Assembly: GCF_024347135.1 (NCBI RefSeq)
Contig: NZ_AP024907.1
Location: 2,223,001-2,287,000, forward strand
Direction of reading: 5' to 3'
DNA: 64,000 bases
Source: Vibrio spartinae
Lineage (GTDB): Bacteria > Pseudomonadota > Gammaproteobacteria > Enterobacterales > Vibrionaceae
The notes below the pieces were generated by a model. That model saw only the letters and a list, made by a program, of their open reading frames with translations. It ran no database searches and was not told where the DNA came from. Shown one piece after another: positions 35,218 through 43,109 of the stretch. A program made the position numbers and the translations under genes. Every line of letters starts with the position of its first letter. The first letter of the stretch is position 1.

Positions 35218-35823
35218 CTAATCCATCAGCCCAAAAGGATTCGGATGCCCTTCTAGATCAAAACAATCTGTACGAAATAGAAAATCATGCCCAACCAAAA
35301 AAGGAATAAATTTTCCATCATCTAAAGATAATTCTTCATCTGGTTTGGTAAAAATTATACATTCATGAGTTTGATAATTTCCTCTCCCCGATTGAATGTC
35401 TTGATGAGCTTCAGACGTGAGATCTAAAATTGTACCGTCCGGTAAAGTGAGCCAGATATGCGCATCTAATGTTTTATCGGATTGTGGGGAATTTATCTCC
35501 TTTTCAATATATTCATAGGACATCTCACAATAAACATCGTTGTACCACCGTCGTTCTCCAATAGTAACAATGCTGTTCACACCAAGTATCTTCTTTAACA
35601 CCATATGAATCGCTAAATGAACCGGGATACATTTTCCGGCAAGAGTTGATGAATCCTCAAAACCATGCCTTTGGGCAACACCGACTGCGAGTAAATAAAT
35701 TTTATCTCTCAAAGAGTCAGAAAGAGAAGACTTGAAAGGAAGAATAGACTCCGGAACACTCAGACCCAGTTTCTGGGTTTTTATCAATGCATTTTTAAAC
35801 AATTCTTTGTAAAGCATAATCAA
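35218..35823 (-). CDS. Transglutaminase-like/cysteine-protease-fold protein (putative)
   Basis: A 201-residue protein with the spacing Cys65 (LAGKCIPVHLAIH), His122 (DAHIWLTLPDG) and Asp134 (ILDLTSE). This matches a transglutaminase-like triad, as in the shorter protein at 29919-30359, although the two do not align well overall. No signal peptide is seen. It is the first cargo gene downstream of the Q-like gene and could be reached by transcripts from it. Activity and target are unknown. Confidence 0.5.
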   Translation of the reverse strand: MIMLYKELFKNALIKTQKLGLSVPESILPFKSSLSDSLRDKIYLLAVGVAQRHGFEDSSTLAGKCIPVHLAIHMVLKKILGVNSIVTIGERRWYNDVYCEMSYEYIEKEINSPQSDKTLDAHIWLTLPDGTILDLTSEAHQDIQSGRGNYQTHECIIFTKPDEELSLDDGKFIPFLVGHDFLFRTDCFDLEGHPNPFGLMD

Positions 35824-35868
35824 CTTATTGATGAAAGAAAAAGGCCATGGGATAAAATGGTACTAGGC

Positions 35869-36684
35869 TCATATTGATTTGTTAACTATATAATTAAATG
35901 ATTCTTTCTTAAGCCGTTTATCCAGTAACCGAGCCGCCTCGTCATGCTCCCGGTACAGCATACTCAGAATCCCATCAAATGCGGGTTTCAGATCTGAATG
36001 CCATAACTTCTCTGAAACATGAATGCCTTTCGTACGTAAATACTTGAAAGCATTGCCAGCATTCGGCATAAAACTTCCGACTCCTGAACATGCTGAACAC
36101 ACGGCTTTTGCCGACCTCCCACACCCATGACACTTTGGACACTGACATGATTTTTGGGCTTGTTCACTTGCCCAGAGACATAATCGCGATTCTTCACGGT
36201 TGATCAATTGTTCATATCTGCTGATTTCATTATTTATTTCCCATACTCTGAAATCTGTCATTACTGTTAGGAGTCGGTTATTCAAGAGGGCAATATGGGT
36301 TTCATATTGTTTTACCAACCGTCTACTCCGTTTTGCCTGAGCAGAGTGTTTTTGCCACAGCGAGGCCAGTTTTCTGATTTGGTCTTCCGTAGGCCGCCCC
36401 AGAAAAATCATGAACGCTATAGATGATAATTGACGCAGAATATCGGGACGAGCTGTACTGGATTCATTCACATAGTCATCCAGATATTGCCCGACCCGCC
36501 GAACTGCATAGCTATCATTCAGCCAACGCGCCATCATTAAATCACACCCGAGCGGATGCTGATACTGTATAACACCTAGCACCGCAATAATCACATCACC
36601 AGTCAGTATTGGTCGGCCTCGCTGTAGCTCCGGGGCTCTCTCCAAATGCATTCTGATGAATAGTTCGATAGCCTTATCACTCAT
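35869..36684 (-). CDS. Q-type late antiterminator (zinc-finger, PF03589-like)
   Basis: About 271 residues from the ATG at 36684, chosen for its strong GGAGAG ribosome site; a GTG 39 bases upstream lacks one. The hallmark is the DnaJ-like Zn motif CPKCHGCGRS...CSACSGVG at about 182-203, framed by helical regions with MARWLNDSYAVRRVGQYLDDYV and HSDLKPAFDGILSMLYREHDEAARLL. Q proteins of this type bind promoter-proximal DNA, load on paused RNA polymerase and let it pass terminators. Three promoter-terminator modules in the prophage are natural targets. Family recognition is good; the link to the modules is inferred. Confidence 0.75.
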   Translation of the reverse strand: MSDKAIELFIRMHLERAPELQRGRPILTGDVIIAVLGVIQYQHPLGCDLMMARWLNDSYAVRRVGQYLDDYVNESSTARPDILRQLSSIAFMIFLGRPTEDQIRKLASLWQKHSAQAKRSRRLVKQYETHIALLNNRLLTVMTDFRVWEINNEISRYEQLINREESRLCLWASEQAQKSCQCPKCHGCGRSAKAVCSACSGVGSFMPNAGNAFKYLRTKGIHVSEKLWHSDLKPAFDGILSMLYREHDEAARLLDKRLKKESFNYIVNKSI

Positions 36685-36746
36685 CGTTTTACTCTCCGGG
36701 TTAAATTCAGTTTCGGTGTCCACCAGCGCGATATCCGGTACAATGA

Positions 36747-37124
36747 TTAAGCGGCTTCCCTGACTTTCACTTTTGTCATATCCCGCTCCCAGTGCTCAAA
36801 AATATGCTTGTGAGGCTGTCTCCCTTTATCGTTCTGATACGCATGAGCAAGCCAGCTCCGGCAGATAATATCCGTCGGAACAAATTGATAGCTGAACATC
36901 CGGATACCAAAGTACTGGGCAACTTCGTTCAACTGACAGGCATATTCTGCGGCAACCTCTTTCTGAGACATCTTGAGCACTGTACTCAGTGAAATGCCCA
37001 GATGTTTGGCAATAAAATCATGGGCATCACTGGTATTCATCGGCATATGCCGGACCAATGCTGAAAATGCATGGTTCATCAGTTCACGACGCATGGCTGC
37101 GATTTCGTTGATTGTAAATTGCAT
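36747..37124 (-). CDS. Phage early-region hypothetical protein
   Basis: A 125-residue helical protein (FTINEIAAMRRELMNHAFSA, then IAKHLGISLSTVLKMSQKEVAAEYA). The second stretch looks like a helix-turn-helix, which would suit a DNA-binding regulator. It lies between the helicase loader and the antiterminator in the early operon. No family is recognised. Confidence 0.5.
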   Translation of the reverse strand: MQFTINEIAAMRRELMNHAFSALVRHMPMNTSDAHDFIAKHLGISLSTVLKMSQKEVAAEYACQLNEVAQYFGIRMFSYQFVPTDIICRSWLAHAYQNDKGRQPHKHIFEHWERDMTKVKVREAA

Positions 37125-37136
37125 AGTTTCCTCCTG

Positions 37137-37862
37137 TTATTTTCTGTAACTTTTCCATTGAAACGAGATCCATTTCCCACCGTTAGCCCTCATCCGATCC
37201 ATGATCCGGACTCCCAGCACACTGTTGATTGTCTGAGTGTCCGGCGCTTCAGCACCGGAGGGAAGATTGGTCAACATCCCAGTAGGTTTAAACCTGCATG
37301 TCCGCTGATCCACAATCTGATTGAGCACCAGCCGTTCCGCATCAGAATTTCTCTGTAGCCCAACCTCATCGAGAACCAGCAAGTCGAAATCAATCATGGT
37401 TCGGAGAAACTGATCTTCGGAGACTTCACTGCTTGCCTTGTAACAAGCTCGTAATTTCTGCATCAGCTCATTGACGGTGATGACCAGACATGAATATCCG
37501 ACGGCCATCAGCTCATTACAGATTGCTGCTGCCAGATGATTTTTTCCGGTTCCCGGCTGTCCTCCGAAAATAAATCCTGTCCCATTGTTGAGATAAAAAT
37601 TATCGATATACCACCGGGCAAAATCCGCTGCTTTGCGGTGCCCTTGGGTTAAAAGTTCGAAGTTTTCAACCCGGCAATGCTGATGGATGGGTAAAACACC
37701 ACACCGGCTGAAAGTCCGTTCAGCCTTAAAATCATGAAACTGCTTCCTGAATCTTTCGTCCTGTCGGGCTTCATCTTCAGCACGTAAACGCTTCAAGTCT
37801 TCCCATGAATATTTATGGCTCCCCTGAGCAGCCCGGTGTTTAATTTCATTCAAAGTGGTCAT
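37137..37862 (-). CDS. DnaC-like helicase loader ATPase
   Basis: A 241-residue AAA+ ATPase. Walker A is GGQPGTGKNH (Asn instead of Ser/Thr after the Lys), Walker B is LLVLDEVG, and the sensor region contains GMLTNLP. The N-terminal part is basic and helical, as in DnaC/phage P-type loaders. It would place the host DnaB helicase at the phage origin bound by the upstream initiator. The start overlaps the initiator stop by 4 bases (ATGA), so translation is coupled. The changed residue after the P-loop Lys is unusual but occurs in related phage loaders. Confidence 0.85.
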   Translation of the reverse strand: MTTLNEIKHRAAQGSHKYSWEDLKRLRAEDEARQDERFRKQFHDFKAERTFSRCGVLPIHQHCRVENFELLTQGHRKAADFARWYIDNFYLNNGTGFIFGGQPGTGKNHLAAAICNELMAVGYSCLVITVNELMQKLRACYKASSEVSEDQFLRTMIDFDLLVLDEVGLQRNSDAERLVLNQIVDQRTCRFKPTGMLTNLPSGAEAPDTQTINSVLGVRIMDRMRANGGKWISFQWKSYRK

Positions 37863-38662
37863 GACTCTCGCCCCCCGTCAGGCTCCCATTCCCACCCGGC
37901 AGGCGGGGTAAAATCTGTTCCGATATAATTCACTCCCTGAGAAACAGACGGCGAGGAATGGCGATGACCGATATGATTCGCCAGCCACTCAAATTCACAC
38001 CCCTGCCAGCCTCTGGAAATACAAATCCTCAGCACCGCATCGACAGATAAACCCAGTTCATTTCCGGCCCGATGCATCACCTTCCCCATATGACTCAGGA
38101 CGGTCTGCGTAATGGCCGCCCGTTTACCTTTCCTGAGGGTTTTCCAGTCATTCAGCACCTGTGGATCAGGCAGAGTCGGCCAACATGAGAAATCCAGTTT
38201 CTGAGCAATTTTCTTTTTTGGTTTACTTTTTCCATCTTGTTTTTGATCCGTATTTATTACTAGATCAGTATTTATTAGTGTCTGGAAAGCCACATCTGGC
38301 TTTTCCTGATCTGGCTTTTCCGGCTCAGGGATATTCTTATCCGTATTTTCCATATCTGGATTTGCCGTATCAGGCTCATCGTAAATAACGTAGTCCAGCT
38401 CTCCGGACGCATGTTTTCTGGTTTTGATATATCCGGCATCTTTCAATTCTCTGAGGATCACATAGACCCCATCCCGTCCGGTTTTCTTCGCTGTCTCCGA
38501 TGTAACCGTTGCCAGTTGAGAGGGACTAATTCGCCAGTTATCCGGCTTTGACAGGATGTAACCGAGTAGTCCCATCGCCTGAAAAGAAAGGTGCCCGCTC
38601 TGATAAACATGATTTCCAATCAGGGTGAAACTGTGTCTTCGTCTTGCCCTCTGGATAGCCAT
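37859..38662 (-). CDS. Phage replication initiator (O-like)
   Basis: A 267-residue protein with an N-terminal winged-helix-type region (NHVYQSGHLSFQAMGLLGYILSKPDNWRISPSQLA, then YVILRELKDAGYIKTRK). A low-complexity linker rich in Pro, Asp and Lys at about 100-155 follows, with a C-terminal domain. The layout is that of phage replication proteins that bind the origin and recruit the loader. Translational coupling to the DnaC-like gene and to the Cro-like gene (one-base overlap) supports this. Direct repeats for an origin inside the linker-coding region, as in lambda, are possible but unproven. Confidence 0.7.
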   Translation of the reverse strand: MAIQRARRRHSFTLIGNHVYQSGHLSFQAMGLLGYILSKPDNWRISPSQLATVTSETAKKTGRDGVYVILRELKDAGYIKTRKHASGELDYVIYDEPDTANPDMENTDKNIPEPEKPDQEKPDVAFQTLINTDLVINTDQKQDGKSKPKKKIAQKLDFSCWPTLPDPQVLNDWKTLRKGKRAAITQTVLSHMGKVMHRAGNELGLSVDAVLRICISRGWQGCEFEWLANHIGHRHSSPSVSQGVNYIGTDFTPPAGWEWEPDGGRES

Positions 38663-38901
38663 TAACCTGCCCTTTTTGTTGCTTGCTGAGGTTTCGCCAA
38701 ATCCAGAGTCAGTGCAGCACTATTCCGACCAAAATCATCCGGGTTATATGTATAGGGGATCCGGGGATCGAGATGACATAACAACGCAACATGCTCAGGC
38801 ACTCTGTTTTTAAAATGCTGGGCTCTGGTCACACCAAACGCCTGAGATATTTTTGCTTCGGTTCCGAAATGATTGATAAGGATCTGATACAACGTGCTCA
38901 C
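38662..38901 (-). CDS. Cro/YdaS-like small repressor
   Basis: A 79-residue protein divergent from the CI-like gene. Residues 1-35 (LYQILINHFGTEAKISQAFGVTRAQHFKNRVP) form a helix-turn-helix of the Cro/YdaS kind. It overlaps the initiator gene by one base at the stop. It should repress the lysogenic promoter and set the early operon. The role is inferred from size, fold and divergent position. Confidence 0.75.
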   Translation of the reverse strand: MSTLYQILINHFGTEAKISQAFGVTRAQHFKNRVPEHVALLCHLDPRIPYTYNPDDFGRNSAALTLDLAKPQQATKRAG

Positions 38902-39045
38902 TGAACTGCCTCATATGGAATGTTATGTTTCATTGCATTCTAAGGAATAGTTTCATTTCGACAAGTGATTTTCGTGACAAACCATAATTTTCATGACATT
39001 ATGAAACAATACTTTCAATGAACTTACTCAATAGGTTTCATTTCA
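38902..39045. promoter_or_regulatory. CI/Cro operator-promoter region
   Basis: The 144-base gap between divergent repressor genes has four copies of GTTTCAT: 38927-38933, 38950-38956 and 39035-39041 direct, and 39001-39007 inverted. TTTTCGTGACA and TTTTCATGACA form a second repeat pair. These are the likely operators for the CI-like and Cro-like proteins. Promoter boxes were not assigned. Confidence 0.55.
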
Positions 39046-39729
39046 ATGGAAACATTATCAGAAAGGTTAAAAGCGAGAAGGCTGGAAAGAGGGCTGACTC
39101 AGGATAAACTGATCGAAGAAATTAAACGTCTCTATCCACAGGTTGATTCACTGTCAAGAATGACGATTTCCAACCTGGAAACAGGGATGCAGAAATCAGT
39201 CAAGGACTTGATGTTACTGGCATTATCGAAAGTCTTGAATTGTAATGCTGAGTGGCTGGTCTGCGGGACTGGCGAGAAAGAGCCTCCCTGCCCTGCCGCA
39301 ATCAGTCAGCCACTCAGTGTTGAGAACAAAGAGCACATGCAGTATTGCCCGGTGCAGTCTTGGGAACTGCTTCACTCATTCATTCAGGCACCGGATGCGA
39401 CAATTTCAGAAACGACACAGTTTTTACTCTGTCCTCTGCCCACCGGTCCCCGAACCTTTGTGTTGAAAGTCCGGGGGGAAGCCATGACTCCCCGGTTTAA
39501 AGAGGGTGACTGGCTGTTTATCGATCTTGATCAGATTGAACCTACCCACAATCAATTTGTGATTTCCCGACATGATGGGGAATATACGTTCAAACAGCTT
39601 CAGGTCATTGAGGGTCGAAAATTTCTGAAGGTATCTAATCCCGACTATCCACCAGCGTTGCGTTATGTAGAAATCACCGGCAGTCATACCATCATCGGCA
39701 CCGTTATCACGACGGTCAGCTCACTGTAA
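39046..39729 (+). CDS. CI-like phage repressor with inactivated S24 peptidase domain
   Basis: A 227-residue repressor. The XRE-type HTH is at about 5-60 (LKARRLERGLTQDKLIEEI, MTISNLETGMQ). The C-terminal LexA-like domain shows FVLKVRGEAMTPRFKEGD (about 138-155) and the Lys side YTFKQL (K183). The catalytic Ser of the GxSM motif is Ala146 (codon GCC at 39481), and the usual Ala-Gly or Cys-Gly cleavage dipeptide is absent in the linker (SWELLHSF). Self-cleavage under SOS should thus be impossible. The domain may serve only dimerisation, with induction by an antirepressor or other route. It faces the Cro-like gene across shared operators. Confidence 0.85.
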   Translation: METLSERLKARRLERGLTQDKLIEEIKRLYPQVDSLSRMTISNLETGMQKSVKDLMLLALSKVLNCNAEWLVCGTGEKEPPCPAAISQPLSVENKEHMQYCPVQSWELLHSFIQAPDATISETTQFLLCPLPTGPRTFVLKVRGEAMTPRFKEGDWLFIDLDQIEPTHNQFVISRHDGEYTFKQLQVIEGRKFLKVSNPDYPPALRYVEITGSHTIIGTVITTVSSL

Positions 39730-39971
39730 TCACCTGCCACACCATAAAATCTCAGGCTGGAAAAGTTCAAAACAACCCGCCTGAGACGCAATGAAATAAA
39801 ACCTTCAATTCATATCTATTCACAACTTTTCATCTTGGATAAAAACGCCCTTAAATAAGTGATACACATCACATAAATACTCGAATCAAATACAATTCCG
39901 CTGAATTATGTTGATTTCATTTCTATATTTTCTATGCTACTGAGCATTAGCGTGATGACAGGAAACAAGTA

Positions 39972-40196
39972 ATGAAAACGAATGAACATGAACAGCAGAG
40001 TGAACCACTGTATATCAGCGATGAACAAATCAGAGATTTACTGGATATCAGCCAGCCAACGTTATGGCGGCTGACTAAAAATGGTGGCTTACCGGAGTCA
40101 ATTTCCGGAATGAGAGGCAAGCGACCCTATGCAAAATTTAAAGCATGGGCCATTGAACGTGGGATGATGACGGCTACTCAATTTCTTCGGTTATAA
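39972..40196 (+). CDS. AlpA/Xis-like excisionase or regulator
   Basis: A 74-residue protein with a MerR/AlpA-type HTH (DEQIRDLLDISQPTLWRLTKNGGLPE, then GKRPYAKFKAWAIERG). Its 3' end overlaps the 3' end of the convergent integrase gene by 23 bases. Such proteins bend attachment-site DNA for excision or regulate int. The region 39730-39971 before it contains no gene. Confidence 0.65.
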   Translation: MKTNEHEQQSEPLYISDEQIRDLLDISQPTLWRLTKNGGLPESISGMRGKRPYAKFKAWAIERGMMTATQFLRL

Positions 40197-41376
40197 TCTG
40201 ACACCACATTTCATACGCCTCTCGCTGCTCATCAGGATATTTGTAATCCAGATAGTGAGCATCAATGCCGGTGTGAACTTTATGCCCAAGCATCACCTCA
40301 CTCACTTTGTAAGGAACCTTGCGCTCTTCCCAGATATTACGGGCGTTTCGTCTCATGTCATGGTTTGCGGTTCTTGGGTATCCCAGAGCTTGTATTGTGT
40401 CCGCCAGCTTGGTTCCGATTTTCACAACATTTGACCGATGCATCACCTGATCCCTGCCAAACCTTACGGACGGAAACATCACTTTAAAGTCAGGCCAGAG
40501 CTTCATTTGCTCGGCAATAATTTCAGTGGCTAAATCCGGTATGGCTCTCACAATGGGAGACGGATCTTTTTTTCTGTTTTTGTTATGTTCAACGGGAACG
40601 GTCCAGATTCGCTTTTCTAAGTCAAACTCAGATTTTGTCGATAGTCTGAGTTCGTTTCCCCGGCAGGCAAAAATCATCATCAGTTTTAATAAATTCCGAT
40701 TACTCTGGTGCGTTGGTACGGTATCAATCGCCTTCCATAGCGCAATGACCCCCTCTTTTCCCTGCCGGGTTTTTCGTGCCTTAGTCCCTTCTCCGACGTC
40801 AGTTTTTCGTAGTTCTGCAATAGGATTAAACTTAATTAAACCATGCCTGACTGCATAGGAAAGAACACTTTTCAGTTTTGACATCAGACCCGCTGCGTGT
40901 TGAGCACTCACACGCTCCCGGGCTTTTTTGAAAACCGGCATAAAATCAATCAACTCAAGCTGTCGGACCGGATAAGCACCAATATAGGGACTAATATCCG
41001 TTTTAAACATCTTTTGATGCGCTTGCCACTGTATCACATTATCCATCGCATGATTTTCAATCCAGTAGGTAATCGCCTCATCGATTGTTATTGGCTTGGT
41101 TTTCGTTTTCAGATTCAGGCCGGAACGCGGGTCAATACCCTGAGCAACCAGATCAGCCTTATCGTCCCGAATTCGCAATGCATCCCGGATTTTCAACTCA
41201 GGATAACCACCGAGAGTCATTTTGAGTGGTTTACCGAAAAAATTAACCCGGTAAATCCATGAGATTTTCCCTTTAGGGCTAATCCGGACGCCCAGACCAT
41301 CCCGATACGTTATCTCCGGTTTTCCGTTATATGGTTTACCACTGTTCGCCCGTAGCCATGCATCTGTAATTGCCAT
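40174..41376 (-). CDS. int: Tyrosine integrase, P4-like
   Basis: About 400 residues from the Met at 41376 (MAITDAWLRANSGKP start), as expected for P4-type integrases with a DUF4102 N-terminal domain. The longer frame adds 15 residues that do not look like the family. Catalytic residues are visible: Arg in FACRGNELRL, His-x-x-Arg in NHDMRRNARN, His in MLGHKVH and Tyr in DAHYLDYKYP. It integrates and excises the phage at an attachment site that should lie near 41.4 kb. I see no tRNA gene or obvious att core there. It marks the right border of the prophage. Confidence 0.9.
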   Translation of the reverse strand: MAITDAWLRANSGKPYNGKPEITYRDGLGVRISPKGKISWIYRVNFFGKPLKMTLGGYPELKIRDALRIRDDKADLVAQGIDPRSGLNLKTKTKPITIDEAITYWIENHAMDNVIQWQAHQKMFKTDISPYIGAYPVRQLELIDFMPVFKKARERVSAQHAAGLMSKLKSVLSYAVRHGLIKFNPIAELRKTDVGEGTKARKTRQGKEGVIALWKAIDTVPTHQSNRNLLKLMMIFACRGNELRLSTKSEFDLEKRIWTVPVEHNKNRKKDPSPIVRAIPDLATEIIAEQMKLWPDFKVMFPSVRFGRDQVMHRSNVVKIGTKLADTIQALGYPRTANHDMRRNARNIWEERKVPYKVSEVMLGHKVHTGIDAHYLDYKYPDEQREAYEMWCQIITEEIE

Positions 41377-41696
41377 TATCCATCCTGTATGTACCAAAAA
41401 TTTTGTACAAGTTTGGTACATATAAATACAGTATGCAAGGGATTTATTCAGAAAACCGTCGAATCAGAGTGAAACGTTAAGAATAAAATAATACATATTA
41501 TTCAAATAGTTATATATTAATAATGCAAACTTGTGAATTATAAAGAAAGAGAGTGATAAGTATAAAAACATCAAGCCCCATTTATCTCTGAAAGATGAAC
41601 TGGCGCACAGAGCACCAATGCTTCTGAAATCGAAAAACGTAATTGTGCGTCAAATAAGGGAGCCGGAGGCTAAGAGAATCCAAATACAACGATCAT
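41377..41696. repeat. Prophage border region with a partial copy of the 475-bp repeat
   Basis: No gene is seen. About 41377-41570 is AT-rich and should contain the integrase promoter and attachment site. From 41583 to about 41663 the sequence matches the inner part of the tandem repeat at 43-44 kb (GAAAGATGAACTGGCGCACA, then ATTGTGCGTCA and GAGCCGGAGGCT). The element therefore occurs on both sides of the nucleotidyltransferase and CRISPR. Confidence 0.65.
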
Positions 41697-42578
41697 TCAG
41701 TCCCCGATTCTCCCCCGACAAACCTGTTCGGTTAACACCTGCAAGCGCTGTACTTCTGCCACCAGATAATTGAGTTCTTCTTCGGTGATTTCATAATGCT
41801 CTGAATAACGCGCTTCAATATAATCCCGTTGCAGGCGGCGGAAACTACGACGGTGGAATTTGTTGTCGAGTGGGAAAATCGTCTTAAACTCTGGCTCGAT
41901 TTGCGCACACAGTTTATTCAGCCTTTCGATATTGTGGGATTTGGGTAAGTAGTTGGTGCATGTGAGTAATACACAGGCGAAGAATCTTTCTGTAGCTTGA
42001 TGTAAATCGAAAGCCGCAAGGTTAATCATATCTTCTTCTGATTGATGGTAATGGTATGTTTTTACATAGTCACTACCAGCTTTTAACCACTGTTCATAAT
42101 GCTTTCGGGCAATTTCCCGTTTTTCGGCCTCGGTTAAATCCCCCGGCTCAATCAGCGGTTTCGATGTTGCGGCAAACAGTTCGATTCCCTCTTCACGGAT
42201 ATCCTTAAAAAAATAGTGCCCCTGTTGTAGCCGCTCGTTTACTTCCTGCAAATCATGCACAATCAAACCCAGCGGGGCAGATTTCACTTTGCGGTCAATT
42301 TGCTCTTCAGCGCGCTGCCAGACTGCATAATCCTCCACTAAGGCAGCTTTGTTGACGATTACCAGAATATCGTAATCGCTGATATAACCATTAACCGGAT
42401 CGCTGACCCAATTGCCTTTGGCATAACTACCGAACAGAATGATTTTCAGGATGCGAAACTCGCTTTTACTCCCCGTCTTACCCTCAAGATAGTCTTCCAA
42501 CGTATCACGCAGAATGGTCGAGATCGTCGCAAGCTCTTGCTGTTTATATTCAGGCAGGTGATCGAGAGATGTTTTCAT
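41697..42578 (-). CDS. Fused MNT nucleotidyltransferase and HEPN-like protein
   Basis: About 293 residues from the ATG at 42578; a longer frame begins with GTG and has no better ribosome site. The N-terminal nucleotidyltransferase has GSYAKGN (50-56) and the metal-binding DYD (68-70), followed by ILVIVN. The C-terminal part (about 170-270) is helical with AAFDLHQATERFFACVLL, as in HEPN domains; a weak R-x-x-x-H (RYSEH) is present rather than the classic RNase spacing. MNT and HEPN usually work as a toxin-antitoxin pair; fused forms are known, and the HEPN may be inactive. It borders the CRISPR array. A relic of a second copy is at 49317-49364. Confidence 0.75.
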   Translation of the reverse strand: MKTSLDHLPEYKQQELATISTILRDTLEDYLEGKTGSKSEFRILKIILFGSYAKGNWVSDPVNGYISDYDILVIVNKAALVEDYAVWQRAEEQIDRKVKSAPLGLIVHDLQEVNERLQQGHYFFKDIREEGIELFAATSKPLIEPGDLTEAEKREIARKHYEQWLKAGSDYVKTYHYHQSEEDMINLAAFDLHQATERFFACVLLTCTNYLPKSHNIERLNKLCAQIEPEFKTIFPLDNKFHRRSFRRLQRDYIEARYSEHYEITEEELNYLVAEVQRLQVLTEQVCRGRIGD

Positions 42579-42705
42579 AATCACAATATGGGGTTAGTTA
42601 TGGATGAATAGCGCTAGCATAAAAGAAGGGACTGACAAAGAACACCACCAACCCTCACTTTACGCACATTACTGGGAAAAATGCGATTCAATTCAAAGCA
42701 ATAGT

Positions 42706-42973
42706 TCTGCTTACCCACTATACGGCAGTGAACGGCAGAAGAACACGCACATGAAATTTACACTGTTTCTAAGCTGCCTATGCGGCAGTGAACATCCGTT
42801 CTGGGAGCAGTTCATGCCGCCGAATTTTCTAAGCTGCCTATGCGGCAGTGAACGGGCAATGAAAAAAACCATTCGCTGGCTTTCGTTTCTAAGCTGCCTA
42901 TGCGGCAGTGAACCAATGGTAATTCTCACTCGCTTGGACTGTATTTTTCTAAGCTGCCTATGCGGCAGTGAAC
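42706..42973 (-). CRISPR. Small type I-F CRISPR array, no cas genes in the window
   Basis: Four identical 28-base repeats (at 42766-42793, 42826-42853, 42886-42913 and 42946-42973) and one degenerate repeat at 42706-42733 alternate with four spacers of exactly 32 bases, a 60-base period. Read on the minus strand the repeat begins GTTCACTGCCGCATAGGCAG and ends CTTAGAAA, the type I-F (Ypest) form. The degenerate repeat marks the leader-distal end, so the leader is on the high-coordinate side. The four spacers differ from each other. No cas1, cas2-3 or csy genes are in the window; the array depends on a distant locus or is orphaned. Confidence 0.95.
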
Positions 42974-43105
42974 AATGAACATATCACGAAAAAATAAGTG
43001 GCAGCAAGTGGTTAGCGACAAAAACCCTTTTTTACCTTGTTAAAATCACCTATTCGTAGCTTATTGTTTTTATTGGTTATTTTTTAAGGGCAAAAAAAGA
43101 AGGTC
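42974..43105 (-). promoter_or_regulatory. CRISPR leader region
   Basis: An AT-rich stretch next to the leader-proximal repeat, with A- and T-runs (AAAAACCCTTTTTT, TTATTTTTTAAGG) that resemble I-F leaders. It would contain the promoter for the pre-crRNA. Assigned by position and composition. Confidence 0.55.
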
Positions 43106-43109
43106 TAAA

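Noticed and set aside
41377..41600. tRNA-based attachment site for the P4-like integrase
   Set aside because: No tRNA-like cloverleaf or tRNA 3' end is recognisable next to the integrase, so no att core was called.
42604..42978. A 124-codon plus-strand frame with repeated FLSCLCGSE
   Set aside because: It is the CRISPR array read as protein; the 60-base period is a multiple of three, so the repeat appears in frame.
41697..43105. CRISPR-associated transposon (I-F3 type)
   Set aside because: No tns, cas or transposon-end sequences are seen near the array.
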